64,000 nt of DNA from Sclerodactyla briareus (lineage: Eukaryota > Echinodermata > Holothuroidea > Dendrochirotida > Sclerodactylidae). The notes beneath the pieces were generated by a model, which searched no databases, had not been told where the DNA came from, and saw only the letters and a list, made by a program, of their open reading frames with translations. The translations under genes were made by a program, and so were the position numbers. The stretch covers positions 124,001 through 188,000 of the forward strand of contig JAODTK010003444.1 in NCBI GenBank assembly GCA_026419785.1. Direction: 5' to 3'. Positions 35,750 through 45,282 of this stretch are shown here, piece after piece. How positions within the stretch are numbered: the first letter of the stretch is position 1; the number at the start of each line of letters is the position of its first letter.

Positions 35750-36310
35750 AATCACATTTGGATGGCATCAACCCGTGGTCAAGATGATTGGTACTGCTTT
35801 ACTCTGTCACATGACGGGCCTACTGGAAGGGATCCCGGTGGGTAAACATATTTCTCTGCCAGAAGGCCCCTGTCCACTCGCAGTGTAACGCCTCCGAGGT
35901 TCAAGTCCTGAAGTCCTGGCCGGGTTACACTAAAAAATGGGACCTCGGGGTGCCAAAGTTTTTATAAGCAGTGGAGTAGGAACCGAAGAGGGGTTCCACA
36001 TTGGGGTGTACACTGAGGCTGGCTGCACTCGTCAAATGAATTGAACATATTGTAATTTAAATTTAATTATTCAATTGGTGTTGACTTTTGAGCTGCTTTC
36101 ATATAAATTAAAATGTCGGAAATGATGGATTTTATGTAATGAACTGGGTGTTTAGGTCCCGACTGGGAACACTCGACTGTAATCTGTAACCGGGGTTGGG
36201 CTGCTGCCTATGCATGTTTCTGTTACATAGGCGATAATTGAAACACGTCACAGTATGGTCAGATGGTCAAACTGTTATTCGTCGTGGTGTGGCATGGATT
36301 TAAGTCAGTT
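35750..36310 (+). mobile_element. deletion derivative of the 13.7-15.0 kb element
   Basis: The left part matches 13697-13990 (CATTTGGATGGCATCAACC against AAATTTAGATGACATCAATC, then GTACTGCTTTACTCTGTCAC). The right part matches 14910-15045 (TATGGTCAGATGGTCAAAC against CATGGTCAGACGGTCATA, then TTCGTCGTGGTGT). The reverse transcriptase fragments of the first copy are absent. Confidence 0.6.
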
Positions 36311-37630
36311 ACGGTACTTATTAATGTTATTATCAAATCGGCGATCATTTTCCAGTACTGCTGTCATTACAAACATAGACCTGTGGCTTATAAGGCTGAT
36401 GGGAACATTAACTTCAATTTGAGTTGTCCGCATTATTGAACGAGTGGTAGCCTGATATCACCACGCCACGTTCACTGCTTTGAATTAATTCCCTTCTGCA
36501 AATATGAAGTAGGCCACTCAGCAATGAAATTTAGAGAAGGTCAAGCATTCAGAAACGATGAACCATCAAATCACGCAACGACTGTTTACTGATTTAAGCT
36601 TGAGAAAAAGTCATGGGGTTTTAACTGGCGAAGGTGACCGTCATCCAGCGACTCCTCTGTGGCTGTACCCCGACTGTCTGATGCCTTATAAGGGGAGGTT
36701 GATCACACTAATGTTCCCGCAAAAATCTTTTCGGTTACCACCTCCGCGACCCCGTGGTGACCACAGTACAAGAAGTGCACACTACTTGAAAGTGTGAGAC
36801 CGATCCGCCGATACGCATATATTTTTTGTATACATAGCCTATCTAGAACGCAGAGGATATGCTATTGAAAAGGCAAAGCTCATGGGGGGGGGGGGGGGGG
36901 GGGGGGGGGATTACGACTGATAATTAGTTGAACAAGTTTAGTAAACGGGTATTAGGCATGTGACGATAACTTCGCAATGCGAGTCCTGTCAGAAAATATG
37001 TTTTTGAACATGAGAGGCGTTTGAGCATTATTGATTATCTGGATTATTTTTGGTTACCAGGAAAAAACCCTTGGGCAGCCCCTCGTGTTAACCATGGGTT
37101 GCCGTAAGGTCTAATAGTGAACTGTGAGGACCCTAGTCTGCCCCACACGTCGTTCAGAAACGAACAACACGTATTCCAATGTTAGTAGTCACAATTTAAG
37201 CCTTGGTATGTCACCATGGTCGAACGCGGGAATTGATTCCCAGATGTTATCTTGATGTTTCAGCCGCTTCGGTTTTCGGTCTTTCGACAGCCCCATCATA
37301 CCCAACCAAAACGGTGGATACGGTACCTATTGTCTCTTTCAAATATATTTATATGCACTCTCATGTCTGACAATGTAAACCTGTTGCCTCAACCCACCCC
37401 CCCCCCCCCCCCCCCAACACAAACTGCCCGCCCTCGGAACGAACACGTATGCCCGTGTTTTTTAATGCACGAAGTCCTCTTTATGTTCTCACTTTCTAAA
37501 TTCTATGGACCGCTACTCATTTTTGAATGAGAAACCAACGATGTAATAGGGTAAACATTGATTTATTGGCTCCATTTGCAAAATGGTGTGAAAATGGCCT
37601 AATGGCCCAGAAATTCGGTACCCTTGGGTT
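36311..37630. other. unassigned stretch with long poly(G) and poly(C) tracts
   Basis: 26 G at 36884-36909 and 19 C at 37397-37415. No gene recognised. Confidence 0.45.
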
Positions 37631-37990
37631 AGTATGCTTTCCATGGATGAGTAATATGATCCTTCTTGATTCAGTTCACAGGTCATCGGAGGTCACAGTC
37701 TGAAAAGTTTTTAAACATAATAGGTCTATAATGCCTGTCTGATCGAATTGAATTTGATATATGTTTTCGTATGGGGAGTACAAAGGCCTTGTTAGTTTTG
37801 GTGGACACCGGGGACATTGGTGTAAAAATAGAACATTCGGTTCAAATGGATAAATGGAATGAAGCTCATACCGGTTACAGGTTTGCCCATGATGAGTACT
37901 AAGCCCTATTGTTCTGAGGTTAGGTCAGAGGTCAGCTAACGTCAACAGAGGTTAAAAACAAACCTTGTAAACGTGGTAAGTGTGAATGAC
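37630..37990 (-). repeat. 305-bp family, minus orientation, with DR1
   Basis: Inverted landmarks: GAATGAAGCTCATACC, GATGAGTACTAAGCCC, then AGGTCA at 37922-37927 and AGGTCA at 37929-37934, a perfect DR1. The copy is dimeric, with an earlier half at 37680-37760 (CAGGTCATCGGAGGTCACAG). Confidence 0.75.
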
Positions 37991-38381
37991 TTGGTCTCTT
38001 CCAGTTTAAATTCAGTGTTTGGCTTCTGTTTGACGAGTACAGAAGAGTCCCGTTATTTCTAGGTGAAGATCGGGGACAAAAAGGAGAAGATTTATTATTC
38101 TGACTTTTTGATTGTAAACTTACGCTTTGGTGTCTGTATTTCAATGTGTAGAACACAGTTGATCTACACCGAACGATTGTTACTGTGTGACCGACTTATT
38201 AGTTTCTCAGTTATGCAGGTCACTTCCCGGAAGCAGTGCGGATTATTAATTTGTGGAAGTTGGACAGTCCGTTTTGTACAACTGCTGATTGTCACCTCCC
38301 GTCGCAACACGTCGGCATTACATGGGATGCATTCATCCAACCGGACTTCAGTGTTCATTACGACCTCACATTTATGGAGCG

Positions 38382-38800
38382 CGAAACGTAACAAAATCCA
38401 TCAAAGTTGGAATCAGCCCATTCGGAAAAAAGAATGCAGCGACCGGCATCGAAAACAGAATCAAGCCTTCGAAGAAAGAATCAACCCATCGAAAACAGAA
38501 TCAAGCCTTCGAAGAAAGAATCAACCCATTGAAAAGCGAAATCAGCCTATCCAAACAATAATCAGAATGTCATATGATACTCCTTGACCTTCACATTAAC
38601 AAGATTTTGATTGTATTGCCGGGCTCCTTTAAGTGTGATACACTCCGCGCAGTCCTGGTGCGCGGAGTGTAACAAAACCATCAAGAATGGAATCAGACCA
38701 TCAGGATTTGGATACAATACGTCCAAACCAGAAACGGGGTATCCAACCAGAAAACACAAGGTGTCGAAACCAGAAACAGGGTGTCAAAACCAGAAGTGAA
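38382..38800 (+). repeat. hairpin-bearing repeat, copy A (inverted partner at 42.0 kb)
   Basis: It runs from GCGCGAAACGTAACAAAATC through two tandem ~42-bp units (about 38446-38530; core AAACAGAATCAAGCCTTCGA) to a hairpin at 38639-38671, with 13-bp arms TACACTCCGCGCA and a 7-nt loop. It continues to about 38720 with ACCATCAAGAATGGAATC. A related set of CAAAACCAGAAAC-like units follows to 38800. No coding meaning is evident. Confidence 0.75.
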
Positions 38801-39000
38801 CTGTTAAGGAAAGGCAAGAACGCAACCATGCGTAATTGATTCCTTGTCGAAATATTTGTTGACCTCTTCCAAAATATGAATGCACACTAACATGGCAGTT
38901 TTTACACATTTTAGGGAAATGTCTGAATTGTGTTGTCGAGGCAAGAATAATAACTACACCCCTTATCAGTAGCTCTAGCACATCAAAATCTATAGGATCA
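38801..39000. other. unassigned
   Basis: Nothing recognised. Confidence 0.4.
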
Positions 39001-39004
39001 GGAG

Positions 39005-39350
39005 AGCATTATATGTAGATAGAAAGAGTGTGGAGGGGGTGGAATAGAGAATGAGAGGGGGTAGGAAAAGTGTGTGTTAAAACAGTGAATGTAAAGGAAG
39101 GGGGAGGTGGATGAGAGGGGATTAAGGCGCGTGCGAATAGAAAAACTGTAAAAAAAAAAAAGTGGTGGAGATGAATGTGAGGAGAAGGGGAGGGTGGTTA
39201 TGGTGGATGAAAGGGGAGTGTGAGAAGTGTGTGAATATAGCGAGTGAAAAGGAGGTCACGGTGGCGGAGATGAATGATGTGGGTGTGGGAAGTATGTAAA
39301 TGAGTGATGACTTAGTGTAGGTGGATGCGAGAGGGGTTGTAAGAATAGGA
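39005..39350 (+). repeat. G-rich irregular minisatellite-like stretch
   Basis: Repeated words such as GAGAGGGG, GTGGATGAGAGGGG and AGTGTGTG over about 340 bp with almost no C. Period is irregular. The Ser/Thr/His-rich minus-strand frame across it is an artefact of composition. Confidence 0.5.
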
Positions 39351-40073
39351 TTAACAGTAACTAACACGAATAACTGATAAATTTCGTAGAGTGAACAACA
39401 CTACATGTACTACCAATTGGGACTTCATTTTAACAGAAACTATGTAATTGTAATGGAGTGACGATTACATAGAACACTACACGTTGGCCTATTTCGCACT
39501 TGGGACGAGTTCCACGACAACTCAGCACCTTGACATTCTGATTCTTGGCGCCAGCGAGTGGCAGCGGGCCATACCACCCCCCCCCCCCCTCCCGTCGGAG
39601 AATATTTCCCATTTTGTCGGCTAGCCCTAAAGGTAGATAAAATTTACACCCTCGACGAGTGCCGATTGCCCTGACAGTATTATTATTTCCAACCTATATG
39701 CCTGGTGAAAAGTCGTATTTATTACAGCTAAAATTTCCGGCGCGCCTCATGTCCAATATCTTATTCTTCTCTTATATTTAGGATCAGTATATGCATCCTC
39801 CATCTATGCTTCGACTGAATGACAGTAAACTGGATTATTGTGTTCGGCTCGAAATATCATCTAAGAAAGGTGTCTCCAATCCAACATTTTGAGGGGAATA
39901 TAATTGAATCTGTGGATAGCGTACGTGATCTTGATATGTCTGTATGTCTGTAAATCGGCCTTCTATCACCTCAGAAACATCGCCAAAATCAAGGAGTATC
40001 CCCCGCAACCCGTACTGGCTCAACTCATTCACGCTTCATAACATCTCGTCTGGATTAACGTAATCCCTGCTGT
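39351..40073. other. unassigned stretch with a poly(C) tract
   Basis: 13 C at 39577-39589. The lower part (39830-40073) directly precedes the L2-like coding remnant and may be part of the same LINE, but I cannot read coding frames in it. Confidence 0.35.
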
Positions 40074-40480
40074 ATGGCTTTTCGTCGTCCCATGTGCATA
40101 AACGGAACTTTACAAAATGCTGCAGCACGTCTCCTGACGGTCACCGTAAAAAGGGATCATATAACACCAATTCTGAAGGAACTTCACTGGCTGCCGGTAG
40201 AGAAGCGTATTGTTTTCGAAGTGTTATTACTTACTTACAAATGCGTTACGGATTGTCCCCAGTATCTCTGCACCTCATTGAACTTTACCGTCCAAGTCGC
40301 TCTCTTCGCTCCGGTCAGACAATGCAGCTGGTTCATACTACAACGCGTTCTCGTTTTGGGGATATTGCTTTCACCACTGCTGCCCTGAAACTATGGAATG
40401 CACTCCCCCTGGAAATCAAGACAACTCACTCTGTTGACTCGTTTAAATGTAATTTCGTTCACATTTCGATTGATTGTTGA
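40074..40480 (+). pseudogene. L2-like LINE reverse transcriptase C-terminus
   Basis: The first frame reads LQNAAARLLTVTVKRDHITP, then ILKELHWLPVEKRIVFEVLL and LTYKCV. After a frameshift near 40250 the second frame reads RPSRSLRSGQ, then SRFGDIAFTTAALKLWNALP, LEIKTTHSVDSFKCN and a stop at 40478-40480. These are the classic last ~130 residues of L2/CR1-type polymerases (ITPxLxxLHWLPVxxRIxFK; LWNxLPxxIR). The catalytic part is gone. The 3' tail follows directly. Confidence 0.85.
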
Positions 40481-40640
40481 GCGCTCCGATCAGTTTTACT
40501 GGATCATGCGCTCTATAAGTTTCCATATTATTATTAATTATTATTATTCTTATTATTATTATTATTATTCTTATTATTATTATTTTATTATTATTATTAT
40601 TCTTATTATTATTATTATTATTATTATATTATTATCATCA
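40481..40640 (+). repeat. LINE 3' tail and (ATT)n
   Basis: GAGCGCTCCGATCAG and TGCGCTCTATAAG form the paired tail motif. ATT units with TTC interruptions run from about 40527 to 40636. The tail resembles those at 7.33, 50.07 and 53.39 kb. Confidence 0.8.
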
Positions 40641-41990
40641 ACCACTAATTACAAGCGTAGCATAGGCTGTACAAGTCTTATGGATATCTTTAGAATGTCC
40701 TGGAAGAGATCAATGTTACATTCTGTTGGGGAGAGAAACCTCCTTCCCGAAGAGTCTACCACTGTTTTGCCTGACAGCAACATACAAAACAACAAAACAT
40801 AGAAAATGCAGGTATGTTGACGTAGGGGGTAGGGTGAGACTCGAAAATCTTTGATCGGTCCTGGACCACTCCGTCGGGGAGCTTGCTCCACCCCTCCCGT
40901 CACCCCTCCGCCACCACGGGCAGTGCACCGTCCATTCGTGAAATACTGGCCTATTTGACACTTGTATGGACTTCACTTGTGTTATACATGTAGTCATCGA
41001 GTGCATGATTGTTGTATCATTCTGTAATCTTTTCCTACATGCTGTACAACTACAAGCAGTGAAAGTGGAAGAGTGAAGTTAATAACAACAAGTACATATG
41101 GGCCTGAATATTGAATTATGTTATTCTTTTATGGATGGATTAAGACGACCTGAATACAGGTAATGAAATCAATAAGTATGTTAGGCTATCTGGAGTCTGT
41201 AATTTCTTGGTGTAATGTCCGAACTGATCAGAACACGCTACATAGATCCACATGGAATGGAATTTGTGCATGTTAACAAGCTAAAATAGTTTTAAAAAAA
41301 TAATGATTTCTTGAATGTCCCATTTATTCCTCCAAAAATGACCTGGTAGACACCAAAAATAACACACAGAAACTGGTCAACTACACACACTTTTTCACCT
41401 GAACAACAAACTAATCTTACTTAACTCATCGAGATATCATGTTTTTGTCTCGACTGACCGAATTCAGAAAAAAATGTTCACTATGGCGTATATGTGTATG
41501 TCACACTCCCTGATAGCCGGACATTAATTCAACGATCCAACAGATCCCAACAAAATTGTGTGATAAACACCTGACATATGTTTATAGAACTGACTATGGA
41601 CCCCAGAGAGCTTCATTTATAGAGCAAATTAGACAACATTGAAAGGCGCTACTAAGAGCATGTCCTCCATGCCTCGCCTGAACAAATACAGTAGGAAAGA
41701 GACACAAAATAACTAATCGCCGAATGTGATCCGATGCCATGTGAGGACATTTCGATTCCCTTACAGACGTCTACAACGCCCAAACCATTCAATCAACACT
41801 ACTATTTGCCCAATAACCATTTTAAAATAGAATGACAAGAGGGTAAGAAACAAAACAGCTCCTCGCCTTGACAGCACAATCTCGACATTTCTCCAAAAAA
41901 TATGCTATTAGCCGAAAGAACATGGGAAAACTACCAATGTAAGCTTGCATTCAGATCTTAGAAATCACCCTTCAAGGAATCACTACGCAG
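40641..41990. other. unassigned 1.35-kb stretch
   Basis: No gene or repeat recognised. Confidence 0.4.
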
Positions 41991-41994
41991 GAAT

Positions 41995-42300
41995 GCGTTC
42001 CAAATACTTATGGTCTGATTCCATTCTTGATGATTTTGTTACACTCCGCGCACCAGGACTGCGCGGAGTATATCAACCTTAAAGGAGCGCGGCAATACAA
42101 TGAAAATCCTGTTACGGTGGAGGTCATGGAGTATCAGATGACGTACTGATTCTTGTTTGGATAGGCTGATTCCGCTTTTCAATGGATTGATTCTTTCTTT
42201 GAAGTCTCGATTCTGTTTTCGATGGGTGATGGTTTTCGATGGGATGATATGTTTTCAATCGGTTATTCCCCCAACTAGATTGATTTTGTTACGTTTCGCA
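41995..42300 (-). repeat. hairpin-bearing repeat, copy B, inverted relative to 38.4 kb
   Basis: It is the reverse complement of copy A: hairpin at 42041-42070 (ACACTCCGCGC, loop, GCGCGGAGTATA), then TTGTTTGGATAGGCTGATTC, TCAATGGATTGATTCTTTC and GTTTTCGATGGG, ending with GATTTTGTTACGTTTCGC. Copy B has one ~42-bp unit where copy A has two. Confidence 0.75.
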
Positions 42301-42439
42301 CTCCGTACACAGTGTGGAGACATCCTGCCGTCCCTCTGTGATTGTGGTATCAGGCGTAGTAGTTAGCATACGCTCACGCTTGGTATGCATTCTTTGTGGA
42401 CTTCTAGTTATATTATATTCGTCACAGCGTCAGTACAGT

Positions 42440-42905
42440 ATAGTGGAGGGCTATTCCCAGGAGTTTCAACTCCGCTACGAGCCAACAGTTGAAAATTTAG
42501 ATCATAGGTTACGATCAACTACACAGAATAATCGGTACACACAAGGTGGAAAGACTGAGTATATAATAGGCGTAGATTTTTATACATTGCCGTTGAGGGG
42601 TGGAATAGTCTACCTGTAGAATACAAGTATGCCAAGACGTTGCCAACGTTTAGTTTACAATTTATTATCTTCTCGAACAAGTTCAAGGTCCATTTGTCTC
42701 GTTTTTTTTTCATTCATTGTTTCGAACATTTTTCCCCCAGGTGTCTATTCCACTGATCTCGTCATATGCATATTTTTTCATTGTTTTTTCGTTCGCGTGC
42801 TGTACAGTTGTTTGTATTGTGCCCTCGGGGAAGATTAGCTACATGCTAACCGAGTAACCCCATTTGAAAGATCAAATGAAAACAAAAATGAATAAAATTT
42901 ATCGT
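42440..42905 (+). pseudogene. LINE reverse transcriptase C-terminus with 3' tail
   Basis: The frame at about 42585-42720 reads AVEGWNSLPVEYKYAKTLPT, then FSLQF and FKVHLSRFF. This is the WNSLP and C-terminal FKxxL region of a CR1/Jockey-type LINE. The downstream region has GCCCTCGGGGAAGATTAGC, then CATGCTAACCGAGTAACCCC and GAATAAAA near 42890, in the style of a LINE 3' end. Upstream frames to 42440 are broken. Confidence 0.65.
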
Positions 42906-43990
42906 TTTTGCACAGTTCCGGACAGTTTCAGGGTCTTTTATACTGCTGTAACCGTTCCTGCGACCCCAGTTTCAGCATTTATCATTCACTCTGTTTCGCG
43001 GAACGGTGTAGGCTAATACGATAGTGTTATTTGACACGATTCCTGTGCCTCCGGCATATGCAGGGTGCCTAGTAATTGACGTTGGGGCAAGAGTTGGACA
43101 TTTCAATTAGTAATTTCACAAGGGATTGGGCCTCCGGCTAGTGAAATCCCAGTTCAGTTGCTGGTTTATTCAAAGTCTCGTACAATTATTCCGGTCGACT
43201 GAATCTCATGTAATCCCTCTTCCGTTGCTTTGATGGTCGGTCAAATTTCCATCAAATTTCACTTTAAGCCTCGTTCAATTTGTCGATTACTACTGAGAAT
43301 CTGCCTACGATTGTTTGCTTTATGCACTAATTCCCGCAATCAAAGCAGTCGATTGCTGTTCGAGTGCTTTCAAAACTCTGTTCGTTTTAATTTCAGTTTC
43401 ATGACTTGGCATCGTGCGTCAATTTAGATCCGTTCTCCCATAGCTGTTAGCGCAGTCAACACAGCATACTGCATTGAAATATAGCCTACACGACAGTCCT
43501 GATAATATATACAGTAAACTATCCGGTAAGAAAAAAATCTTAATAATTCGAGAATAATTAATAGGAGACGTATCTGCCCCGTCGATGGAGCTCTGGACTT
43601 GAAAAAGGGAAAGGAGAATTTGGGTCCAGACCCACTAGTTTTCCACCCAGAGCTAATCCGTATCCTCTCGCAACTCTTCTGTAAAAATGATACACTTGTA
43701 GGGCGAACAACTAAGTCCTTGAATGAGAGAGGGGGGGGAGGGTGACAAACTGGTATCACACCATACCAGTTTGGACTCAACAGGGGTGTGAACTATGCAT
43801 AGTACAATCCTGACATGTCATTAATTGATCAGGGGTATTAATTGTGAAGAGCTTTTTAAGATTGTATTTGGTGAAAAAGCCTGACATGAAGGGTCGGGGA
43901 AATTACTAATTTCAGAGTTGAAAGGTATTAAAGTGAAATTGTTTTTTGATTCCTTGACGAGGTCAGAGGAATCTATGCAGTCATGACAGT
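42906..43990. other. unassigned non-coding stretch
   Basis: Nothing recognised. The 118-codon minus frame at 43424-43780 has no family resemblance. Confidence 0.4.
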
Positions 43991-43995
43991 GTGGG

Positions 43996-44079
43996 TATGT
44001 ATGTATGTATGTATGTATGTATGTATGTATGTATGTATGTATGTATGTATGTATGTATGTATGTATGTATGTATGTATG

Positions 44080-44109
<30 letters not shown>
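43996..44109 (+). repeat. (ATGT)n microsatellite, about 28 units
   Basis: Uninterrupted ATGT units, directly abutting the 305-bp repeat dimer on its right. Confidence 0.97.
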
Positions 44110-44110
<1 letters not shown>

Positions 44111-44645
44111 CGCTGGCTTGTAGACACGATAAACTGGATCCCGCCTGGATGATGAAGCTCATACTTGGTATGTGTGTTCTCCATGATGAGTATATGAACC
44201 CTATCGTTTTGGGGTCAGGTCAGAGGTCATCTGAGGTCACCAGAGGTCAAGTCTGAAAACCTTGTAAACACAATAAGTCCAGAATGGTTAGTCTGATCAG
44301 GTTGAAATTTTTGTGTGTAGTTTCTCAGATGAGCACAGGAAACCCTATAGGTTTGGTTAGGTGGGGGTGAATTGTGGTCAAAAATAGGAAATTTGTGAAA
44401 AGTCAATATTTGGCCAATTTTGGCTTGTAAACACGATAACTCGACCCCGCCTGGAAGGATGAAGCTCTTACTTGGTATTTGTGTTCTCCGTGATGAGTAC
44501 ATGAACCCTATTATTTTGGGGTCAGGTCAGAGGTCATCTGAGGTCGCCATAGCTCAAAGTCTGAAAATCTCGAAATTCAGGTGTAGCTTTCCTATCAAGA
44601 GTATAGGAACCCTATTGGTTGGTTGGAATATAAAACGGGAAAGTT
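44110..44645 (-). repeat. 305-bp family, clean dimer with clustered AGGTCA half-sites
   Basis: Two units about 308 bp apart (GATGAAGCTC at about 44151 and 44459). Unit 1 has AGGTCA at 44217, 44224, 44234 and 44244: spacers of 1, 4 and 4. Unit 2 has AGGTCA at 44524 and 44531 and AGGTCG at 44541: spacers of 1 and 4. Between the clusters are the shared landmarks TGATGAGTA.ATGAACCCTA and TGTAAACACGATAA. Of all copies, this pair best shows the unit structure. Confidence 0.85.
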
Positions 44646-45061
44646 GCCAGTAGTTGTTATGACTGCACCATACTGAGCGGTGCAATCTGCCCATTTGTCT
44701 CGTGTCTAGCTATAGGTTGTCAGGAAAGAGTCAAGGAGTCACTAAGCCTTTTGGATTTCTGGGTTTTTTTTTCCTAATTAAGAGGAATTTAAGTAAATTA
44801 GTGACCGTTCCAATTGCTTCTCTCCAGAAGAGGCTGAAAATTTGCAACGTGGCTTACGATGATTCTTTGTTCTTATTACCTTTGTTTTTTCTCACTGTGT
44901 TTTTCACCTCACACCCTGTGCAATTTCACTGTAACGATACATTCTCTTTCACGATTGGGAGATTTCCGTGACCAATACACTGATCTTAACTTTCATGTAA
45001 TTTGTTTCACTCACCTGATATGTTTTCGAAAACGCTTTCAACATTTAATCGACGATGCCCT
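44646..45061. other. unassigned, possible 3' UTR of the minus-strand exon
   Basis: Nothing recognised except its position just downstream of the exon stop at 45062. Confidence 0.35.
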
Positions 45062-45282
45062 TCAATGTTGCGATTTGAGACCTTCGATGAGCTGTGATAT
45101 GTCAATAGCGCTAATCTGTCCTCTGGATTCCATTGCGGATACCATCATGTGACCTGCAGTCCCATCTTTGGCGTTCATCAGTTGGTCGCAGAGGCCGTTG
45201 GGGTACTCGAAAAGGGTTGCCAGGTCGAGAATCATTTTGCGGGTCAGCACGGCCGCCAGTTCCACTTTGAATTTGCCGAAGC
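45062..45282 (-). CDS. terminal coding exon, death-fold-like, tentative
   Basis: On the minus strand, a pyrimidine-rich stretch and an AG at 45283-45284 precede 73 open codons ending in a stop at 45062-45064. The sequence is helical and well balanced: FGKFKVELAAVLTRKMILDL, then ATLFEYPNGLCDQLMN, then HMMVSAMESRGQISAIDISQ and LIEGLKSQH. The pattern 'short helix, MxxRGxIS..D.S.LI.GL' at the end resembles the last helices of death-effector or death domains, which assemble apoptosis and innate immune complexes. This is by eye and could be another helical bundle. The rest of the domain would be in an upstream exon (higher coordinate) not found here. Confidence 0.35.

Noticed and set aside
38063..38587. 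174-codon plus-strand frame
   Set aside because: Its second half is the 42-bp tandem unit of the hairpin repeat, and the frame is not conserved in the inverted copy.
43996..44109. Regularly spaced (ATGT)n considered as a possible CRISPR-like array
   Set aside because: It is a simple tetranucleotide microsatellite with no spacers.
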